64,000 nt of DNA from an uncultured cyanobacterium. GTDB taxonomy: Bacteria; Cyanobacteriota; Cyanobacteriia; Cyanobacteriales; Nostocaceae. A program made the position numbers and the translations under genes. This document shows positions 58,151-64,000 of the stretch, piece after piece. The notes beneath the pieces were generated by a model. That model had not been told where the DNA came from. It searched no databases and saw only the letters and a list, made by a program, of their open reading frames with translations. Each line of letters starts with the position of its first letter. Within the stretch, counting starts at the first letter, position 1. The stretch spans positions 1-64,000 of the forward strand of contig CAIVAU010000005.1 of NCBI GenBank assembly GCA_903903925.1, written 5' to 3'.

Positions 58151-59662
58151 ATGAAACTGCGGGAATTACTAGCAGATGTAGACGGTGTGGGGCAATTGCC
58201 TGAACATCCAGCAATGAATAGAGAAGTAACGGGTCTGAAGACAAATTCTCATGCTTGCGGTCCAGGAGATTTGTTTATTGGGATGCCCGGAACACGGGTT
58301 GATGGGGGCGATTTTTGGCAAAGTGCGATCGCCTCTGGTGCTATAGCGGCGATCATCTCTCCCCAAGCAGGACAAAAAAATCCCCCCCCTCCGCAAGGAG
58401 AGGTTGGCGGGGATCATCCCTGTGTCATCATTGCTGGTGACATGACTCAAGCCTGTGCCCAATTAGCTACTGCTTTTTACAACTATCCTGGGCAAAAACT
58501 CAAGCTTGTCGGCGTCACTGGGACAAATGGCAAAACGACAACTTCTCACCTGATTGAATATTTGCTGAATCAGGCAAATCAACCTACAGCGTTAATGGGC
58601 ACCCTCTACACTCGTTGGCAGGGTTTTGTGCAAACCGCTGCCCATACTACGCCGTTTGCTGTAGAACTGCAACACCAACTCGCGGCTGCTGTAGATGCGG
58701 GCAATCAGTTTGGAGTGATGGAAGTGAGTTCCCATGCTTTAGCGCAGGGTCGAGTGATCGGTTGTCAATTTGAAGGAGCAGTGTTTAGCAATCTCACTCA
58801 AGACCATCTAGACTTCCACCAGAATATGGAAGATTACTTTGCTGCTAAAGCCTTACTTTTTAGTCCTCATTATCTTCAGGGAAGGGCAATCATTAATGCT
58901 GACGATCCCTATGGTAAGCGATTAATCGCAGCTTTAGATCCAGAGCAGGTTTGGAGTTATAGTGTCAATGATTCTGCCGCTAATTTGTGGATGAGTGGTC
59001 TGAGTTATGAGCCGAATGGCGTTAGTGGTATGCTGCATACACCAAAAGGTGATGTGGCATTTCGCTCGCCCCTGGTTGGTCAGTATAATTTAGAAAATCT
59101 CCTGGCAGCAGTAGGAGCAGTGTTACACTTGAAATTAGATTTGCAGTTAGTCGCATCTGTTCTGCCTGATTTTCCCGGAGTTCCTGGACGCATGGAAAGG
59201 GTGCAGATTAATCGTGAGCAAGATATTAGCGTTATTGTAGATTATGCCCATACACCAGATAGCTTGGAAAATTTGCTCAAAGCAGCACGTCCGTTTATTC
59301 CAGGTCAGATGATTTGTGTATTTGGATGTGGGGGAGACCGCGATCGCACTAAGCGTCCAAAAATGGGCAAAATCGCTGCCCAATTAGCTGATCTAGCAGT
59401 GGTTACATCTGATAACCCCCGCACTGAAGACCCAGAAGGGATTTTGCAAGATATTTTGGCGGGAATTCCAGAAACGGTGGTTCCAATGGTGATCTGCGAT
59501 CGCGCTACCGCTATTCGTACTGCCATCTGCCTCGCACAACCTGGAGATGGCGTCTTACTTGCTGGCAAAGGTCACGAAGACTACCAAATTCTCGGAACTG
59601 AAAAGATCCACTTTGACGACCGAGAACATGCACGAGAAGCTTTAGAAGCAAGAATTTTGTAA
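58151..59662 (+). CDS. murE: UDP-MurNAc-tripeptide synthetase MurE (meso-diaminopimelate ligase)
   Basis: The 503-residue ligase adds meso-DAP to UDP-MurNAc-L-Ala-D-Glu. The ATP loop is GVTGTNGKTT (121-130), then NLTQDHLDFHQNMEDYFAAK with the carbamylated-lysine region, and DNPRTEDP (421-428), the motif specific for meso-DAP. Residues about 72-91 (QAGQKNPPPPQGEVGGDHPC) form a proline/glycine-rich insert whose DNA resembles spacer repeats; the frame is kept. The gene is otherwise full length. Confidence 0.95.
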   Translation: MKLRELLADVDGVGQLPEHPAMNREVTGLKTNSHACGPGDLFIGMPGTRVDGGDFWQSAIASGAIAAIISPQAGQKNPPPPQGEVGGDHPCVIIAGDMTQACAQLATAFYNYPGQKLKLVGVTGTNGKTTTSHLIEYLLNQANQPTALMGTLYTRWQGFVQTAAHTTPFAVELQHQLAAAVDAGNQFGVMEVSSHALAQGRVIGCQFEGAVFSNLTQDHLDFHQNMEDYFAAKALLFSPHYLQGRAIINADDPYGKRLIAALDPEQVWSYSVNDSAANLWMSGLSYEPNGVSGMLHTPKGDVAFRSPLVGQYNLENLLAAVGAVLHLKLDLQLVASVLPDFPGVPGRMERVQINREQDISVIVDYAHTPDSLENLLKAARPFIPGQMICVFGCGGDRDRTKRPKMGKIAAQLADLAVVTSDNPRTEDPEGILQDILAGIPETVVPMVICDRATAIRTAICLAQPGDGVLLAGKGHEDYQILGTEKIHFDDREHAREALEARIL

Positions 59663-59756
59663 GAATACATCAGAGGGATCTCTTAGCAGGGAGCTCTTAT
59701 CAGGGAATAAAAAGAAGATGTGTTGCGAGACGCGCAAGCGTGAGAAAAGTTCCAAT

Positions 59757-59776
59757 CCCACGGTTTTAGTCGTGGG
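59757..59776. repeat. CCCACG hairpin, IS200/IS605-end-like
   Basis: CCCACG and CGTGGG surround an eight-base AT-rich loop, matching the hairpin at 10500-10519 in stem sequence and loop size. The 230-base spacer after murE also has complementary GAGCTCTTA/TAAGAGC-type segments near 59690 and 59790. It may be a terminator or a relic of an IS200/IS605-type element. Confidence 0.5.
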
Positions 59777-59893
59777 TTTACCTGCTCCCTGCTAAGAGCG
59801 CCCTTCTTTTGTAAAAAAGACGCAATTAGGTTGAAAATTTAAGCAGTATTATTTCTTGATTCATGGTTCCCTCTTTTTTGTTGTGCTTGACTC

Positions 59894-61312
59894 ATGGATG
59901 TTTTTCTGGCTCAGAATCTATCCGTTTATCAGCTGGCTTTGGGCGTACAATTACCTCTCCAAGCGTTACCCCTCAGTCCGGTTACTCTGCTGTCATTGGT
60001 GAGGTCACAAATTGACCTACTCATTGAACAAAAGATTGTAGCCACAATATGGGTAAAGCTACCACTAGGCAAAATTTGGCAATCAGAGATTCAACGTTGT
60101 TATCAGCAACTGAACTTATCTTGCGTCATTTTCACTTGCGATATGGAGGAGAGTAGTCAAGGGGGAGAGAGTCAGAAGGGGGAAAAAAGTCATTCTTCTT
60201 TCCCCTCCTCTGTTCATCACGTTCATCTCTCGCCAGATAGCCATCTGCGACGGGAATATTTTTTAATGGTGTTGTCATCACAGTTTTGCAGTTTAACCTT
60301 TGTTCGTAGACCACTCAAAAGACGCAAAACCAAGTTAGGAAAAGTGAACAACAATAAAATGCCGCCATTACTTGCTATGAATACTTTTGAAGGCAGAGTC
60401 ATTCAACAAGTGTTAGATGGTATCAAAAAGTTGTTTCCATCAGAATCATCTTTGCTGATACCGGCTGATTTTGTCTGCCCTCCAGCACCAGAATCAACTC
60501 TTATGAGTCAACTATTGACAAAGCAACTTCAACAACAAGATAAAATTAATCGTCAAATCACACTCCCAAAAATTGCCAAGGCGCAGCAGCAAAATCAAAA
60601 ACTGCACAAAAGTTTGCAACTTAAGGATGAATATTTAAGCAGTGTGTGTCAGGAATTGAGCACTCCCATAACACACATGAAAACAGCTTTGAGTCTGTTG
60701 AATTCCCCTAGTCTCAAAATCCTTCAACGACAACGTTATTTACAAATGCTTAGTACCGAGTGCGATCGCCAAAATGCCTTGATCACTGGAGTCTTAGCTT
60801 TAGTGCAGATCGAACGCAATTTAGAGCGAATGACCTTAGAATCGGTACGCCTGTGTGATATTGTGCCTGGAGTAGTCAGTACTTACCAGCCTCTAGCCCA
60901 AGAAAAAGGCATCATGCTAGCCTATACTGTACCCACGGAGCTACCATCTGTTTGGTGTGTAAGTGGTGGACTGAAACAGATTGTGATTAATTTACTTTCC
61001 AACAGCATCAAATTTACCCCAAATGGTGGAGAAGTTTGGGTGCGAGGACGAGTTCAGGGAGATTATGTCCAACTGGAGTTTCGGGATACTGGCATTGGGA
61101 TTGCTGAAAGCGAAATTCCCAAAATATTTGACCGCTTTTATCGTGTACGTCCCACAGCAACCGAAGACCCTAGTGGTGTTGGATTGGGGTTAACTATCGT
61201 GCAGCAATTACTGTGGCGTTGTGGAGGTTCTATTTCTGTGCAAAGTAAGCTGTCTGAAGGCTCCACCGTTACCGTACAGTTAGCAAGTGTTAGTGAAAAA
61301 TCTCTGGAATAG
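59894..61312 (+). CDS. Histidine kinase-like protein lacking the phospho-acceptor histidine
   Basis: The 472-residue protein has an N-terminal part (1-200) of the DICT-like sensor type, a coiled coil, and a HisKA-like helix pair in which the usual S-H-E-L-R-T-P box reads VCQELSTPITHMKTAL: the histidine is Gln253. The ATPase domain is well preserved (NLLSNSIKFTPNGGE, FRDTGIGIAESE, FDRFYRVRP, GVGLGLTIV). It may be an inactive kinase that binds a partner, or phosphorylate elsewhere. Residues about 85-110 (EESSQGGESQKGEKSHSSF) are an insert of low complexity. It follows murE by 231 bases. Confidence 0.82.
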   Translation: MDVFLAQNLSVYQLALGVQLPLQALPLSPVTLLSLVRSQIDLLIEQKIVATIWVKLPLGKIWQSEIQRCYQQLNLSCVIFTCDMEESSQGGESQKGEKSHSSFPSSVHHVHLSPDSHLRREYFLMVLSSQFCSLTFVRRPLKRRKTKLGKVNNNKMPPLLAMNTFEGRVIQQVLDGIKKLFPSESSLLIPADFVCPPAPESTLMSQLLTKQLQQQDKINRQITLPKIAKAQQQNQKLHKSLQLKDEYLSSVCQELSTPITHMKTALSLLNSPSLKILQRQRYLQMLSTECDRQNALITGVLALVQIERNLERMTLESVRLCDIVPGVVSTYQPLAQEKGIMLAYTVPTELPSVWCVSGGLKQIVINLLSNSIKFTPNGGEVWVRGRVQGDYVQLEFRDTGIGIAESEIPKIFDRFYRVRPTATEDPSGVGLGLTIVQQLLWRCGGSISVQSKLSEGSTVTVQLASVSEKSLE

Positions 61313-61436
61313 TCGATTTTCGATTAAGTTGCTGTCATTAGTCATTGGTCATTGGTAAAAAACATACAACCCACTCACAGATGACTAATGACAACTACCA
61401 ATTAGCAAAAATATCCGATTCCTACCGTCAACCAAC

Positions 61437-62234
61437 ATGTTTATTACCTTAATCGCAGACTATGGTAGCGGAGATCCAGCTTTTGCTGAGGTCACGCAGC
61501 GGTTATCTATCGCACTACCCGGATCTCAAATCAACTTACTTTCAGTTCCCGCCTTCAGCACCCTAGCAACCGGCTTTTGGATTGCCCAACTTGGTCTTAA
61601 CCCAGGTCCACAAGAACGTTTGATTTATCACAACTGCGCACCTCGTCAAGATGATAAAAAACCTAGACAAGACAATGAAGGCGAGGGACTCACTTATACC
61701 TTGCTTTCCAATGGCGTTAAAGTTGTTGGTGTCAATGCTGGTTACACTCTTTCTTTTATTAAAAACTATGCTCAAATGCTACACACAATCAAGGTTTCCA
61801 GAGCCGGATCACAGTTTCGTTCTCGTGATGTATTCCCCAGTGCAGCTGGGGATATTGCCAAGGGTGACTTGAGCCTTTTAGGAGAAGCCTTAGACCCAAG
61901 CTTAATCCCAGATGTACCTAGCGATCGCGTTGCCTGGATTGATGGCTACGGTAACATCAAAACCACCATCGCCGCAAACACCGTCAATTTAGAACCTGAA
62001 ACCAAAGTAGTTATCCGCGTTGGAGACGTTGTCAGTGACGCCGTGTACTCCGATGGTAGTTTTAAAGTCCCAGAGGGAACCCTAGCTTTTGCTCCCGGTA
62101 GTTCTGGTTGGTCAGACCCCAATCAGTTAAACTCAGTTCGTTGGATGGAACTATTTCTACGGGGCGGTAGCGCTTGGGAACGCTTCGGTAGACCACGAGT
62201 GAATCAGTTAGTGAGTTACCCAACTACAACATAG
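61437..62234 (+). CDS. SAM hydroxide adenosyltransferase (DUF62, chlorinase/fluorinase family)
   Basis: The 265-residue protein starts MFITLIADYGSGDPAFAEVT, with the DxG substrate pocket of the DUF62 family, and contains RDVFPSAAGDIAKGD and DGYGNIKTTIAANT in the C-terminal barrel. The family hydrolyses S-adenosylmethionine to adenosine and methionine; halogenating members have a distinct insertion that I do not see. A hydrophilic insert (PRQDDKKPRQDNEGE) lies at about residue 69-83. Confidence 0.85.
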   Translation: MFITLIADYGSGDPAFAEVTQRLSIALPGSQINLLSVPAFSTLATGFWIAQLGLNPGPQERLIYHNCAPRQDDKKPRQDNEGEGLTYTLLSNGVKVVGVNAGYTLSFIKNYAQMLHTIKVSRAGSQFRSRDVFPSAAGDIAKGDLSLLGEALDPSLIPDVPSDRVAWIDGYGNIKTTIAANTVNLEPETKVVIRVGDVVSDAVYSDGSFKVPEGTLAFAPGSSGWSDPNQLNSVRWMELFLRGGSAWERFGRPRVNQLVSYPTTT

Positions 62235-63079
62235 TGAAGTTGCTGCGAACTTGCTAATTTTCATTAGTCAGTTATTGAATTTAAATAACCAGTATGTTTT
62301 AAGGCGCATTATATCATACTGGCAATCAGTTTGTAAATAATTTACCGATTAATCTCAGCTTGCCATGCTTGACGGATAAATGTGGGTCGGCAGACGTTGA
62401 TCACGAATGACGGGGACAGGCAATTAATCAATGTACAGCAAGGGTTCCGTATCGATGCCCAATGGCAACGTAGTCAAAAAAAGACCCCGGTGATTAACCG
62501 GGGGATTCTGCAATTTGTATCTGCTTGCACTTAATTCACTTCGTTCATTTAACAATACCCGCCTTTAGCGTTAAGAAATGCCAAAATGGCAACTTTTTAT
62601 CACAAGAATTCAGGAGTTAGAATTCAGAACTCAGGAGTCCGCTTAGAAATTCATAATTCCGAAGCTGACTTCATAATTCATAATTCATAAAAGACCCCGG
62701 TAGCTAGCCGGGGAAAAGAGATTTTGCCTTATGCTGTGTGTCTTAGCAAGACCGCATCAATTCATATACGATACTTTTCCGTAAATCAGAATAGTTGCCA
62801 ACTTGGCAAATTTTAAAAATAAAACATTCTAATCAAGAAGATATTGCAAAATTAGGATAGAATCCAATACCCTTCAGTTAAGAGTAATTCTAGGTTGGGT
62901 AGAGCGCCTTAGCGTTACCGCTCTCTCTACGAGGTTTTTGCTCACATATATTACATAAATTAACATTTTGTGCTTACAATACGCATATCTTGACATGACC
63001 TGATCTACGGCAATCTGTGGAGGAATTTTGCCCGCCTTTCCCTAGTCCCTCTTATTCAGAAATCAAATAGAATTGCTAT
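62235..63079. other. 845-base spacer with two related GC hairpins
   Basis: No frame is convincing. Two hairpins share the prefix AAAAGACCCCGGT: CCCCGGT/ACCGGGG (62485-62503, five-base loop) and CCCCGG/CCGGGG (62695-62713, seven-base loop). Both resemble terminators. A TGCCAAAATGGCA palindrome is at 62578-62590 and a heptamer run (ATTCATA) near 62672-62690. The last 150 bases should hold the permease promoter. Confidence 0.5.
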
Positions 63080-64000
63080 ATGGAGACTCTTATTAAGGTG
63101 GATACATCAGAAGTCAAGCGATTGTTTTCTAATCTGGAACTGGATGGAAATAAGCTCAGGCATCAACCAGGTAGTGTTTTAGGAAGTATCGCGCTGATTG
63201 CTGGAACAACAGTTGGTGCTGGGACTCTCGCACTCCCTGCGGTTACCCTACCATCTGGTGTTTTGCCATCTACAATCCTGCTGATTGCTGTTTGGATCTA
63301 CGCTTTAGTTTCAGGGCTTTTAATCGCTGAAGTGACGTTGAATACAATGCGTCTTTTGGGACGCCCGAGTTTAGGTCTGCTGGTAATTGTTGAGCATACC
63401 CTTGGTAAGCTAGGAGCGCAACTTGCTGGTGGTGCATATGTATTTATTCACTATACCCTGCTTGTGGCTTACCTTTCCGAAGGTGGAGAGATTTTAGGAT
63501 CTGTAGCTTCTAAAGTATGGGGTGTGCAAGATTTGCTACCAACATGGTTAGGAACAGCGGCTTTCGCTCTCGTATTTGGTGGCATTATGTATCTTGGGCG
63601 CGAAAGCTTTATTGAGAAATTAAACAACGTTTTTGTCGCAATTGTCATCGCTTCATTCCTAGGACTATTGTTGCTGGGCTTGACCCACGTGAGGGTTGAC
63701 CAATTCTTATTTCAGGACTGGAGGGCTCTTCCTTCTGCAGTTGTGATCATGTTTGTAGCGATGTATTACCATAACGTTATTCCGGTAATTGTGTCTCAGC
63801 TTGAAGGAGATGCTCGAAAGATTCGCTCCTCCATTTTTATTGGTTCTATAATTCCTTTGTTGATGTTCTTAGCATGGAATGCTGTGATTTTGGGAAGCGT
63901 AAGTCCTGATATGATACAGGCTACAGCTGATAGCAAAAGTATTTTTGATCCACTGGAAATTCTGCGATCAGGGGGATCAGGAGAATGGTTAGGAGGGCTG
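63080..64000 (+). CDS. Aromatic amino-acid permease (HAAAP family), 3' end outside window
   Basis: An ATG at 63080 opens a frame that runs through the window end (307 codons). The polar N-terminus (METLIKVDTSEVKRLFSNLE) leads to the first helix with the family motif IAGTTVGAGTLALPAVTLPS. At least eight hydrophobic segments follow, and VVIMFVAMYYHNVIPVIVSQ is diagnostic of the tyrosine/tryptophan permease (TyrP/Mtr) family. It should import aromatic amino acids with protons. No good ribosome binding site is visible. Confidence 0.88.
   Translation, partial: METLIKVDTSEVKRLFSNLELDGNKLRHQPGSVLGSIALIAGTTVGAGTLALPAVTLPSGVLPSTILLIAVWIYALVSGLLIAEVTLNTMRLLGRPSLGLLVIVEHTLGKLGAQLAGGAYVFIHYTLLVAYLSEGGEILGSVASKVWGVQDLLPTWLGTAAFALVFGGIMYLGRESFIEKLNNVFVAIVIASFLGLLLLGLTHVRVDQFLFQDWRALPSAVVIMFVAMYYHNVIPVIVSQLEGDARKIRSSIFIGSIIPLLMFLAWNAVILGSVSPDMIQATADSKSIFDPLEILRSGGSGEWLGGL

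Overview
The window is chromosomal DNA from a filamentous, probably heterocyst-forming cyanobacterium (Nostocales-like). The evidence: GCGATCGC (HIP1) octamers are scattered throughout; dnaE is split and ends in the N-half of the DnaE split intein; chlB, a crtO-type carotenoid ketolase, a Ycf37-like TPR protein, a CYP110-like P450, a DUF2555 protein and a bacterial-type murE are present; and many spacers carry short tandem heptamer repeats typical of heterocystous genomes. No rRNA, tRNA, CRISPR array or intact insertion sequence was seen. Species cannot be named from the sequence alone.

Layout. 1-4.1 kb: accessory region with the end of a CHAT protease, an ImmA/IrrE-type metalloprotease, an HNH nuclease and several toxin-antitoxin (TA) genes, some broken. 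4.2-6.9 kb: dnaE-N with the split intein half. 7-10 kb: SLC1-type symporter and two unrecognised genes. 10.5-13.4 kb: a nitric oxide synthase oxygenase gene directly followed by an NNP nitrate transporter gene. 13.9-17.9 kb: a higBA locus whose toxin has an in-frame stop, a divergent phosphoketolase-like enzyme and a PIN-type TA pair. 18-22.8 kb: P450 plus a duplicated P450 tail, a sensor kinase, a kinase remnant and a nuclease-fold protein. 23-28.8 kb: crtO, a DUF433/DUF5615 pair, Uma2, a saccharopine-dehydrogenase-like protein, a 45-residue membrane protein missed by length cut-offs, and a ferritin-like protein. 29-36 kb: polar amino-acid ABC transporter, lipB, long-form hpf/lrtA, prxQ/bcp, a Crp-family regulator, a NIL-domain protein and a class II glutamine amidotransferase. 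36.6-42.6 kb: two tandem MscS channels, coaBC, DUF2555, an esterase, chlB. 43-46.3 kb: two PIN-type TA loci (one toxin truncated), Ycf37-like, a periplasmic binding protein, rplT and rpmI. 46.6-54.2 kb: a same-strand block made of a single-module NRPS-like A-T-R reductase, a hybrid histidine kinase starting 2 nt after its stop, and a receiver-kinase protein. 54.8-64 kb: CAP protein, DsbA-like protein, a hypothetical, glutaredoxin-like, murE, a kinase lacking the phospho-acceptor histidine, a SAM hydroxide adenosyltransferase (DUF62) and the start of an aromatic amino-acid permease.

The most interesting items are (i) the nos-nitrate transporter pair, preceded by a PhoB-like triple 11-bp direct repeat; (ii) the A-T-R reductase coupled to two kinases; (iii) at least eight TA loci in the first 44 kb, where four have lost or broken the toxin while keeping the antitoxin; and (iv) signs of rearrangement, namely a 50-bp copy of the dnaE intein tail, a solo P450 tail and a solo kinase tail.
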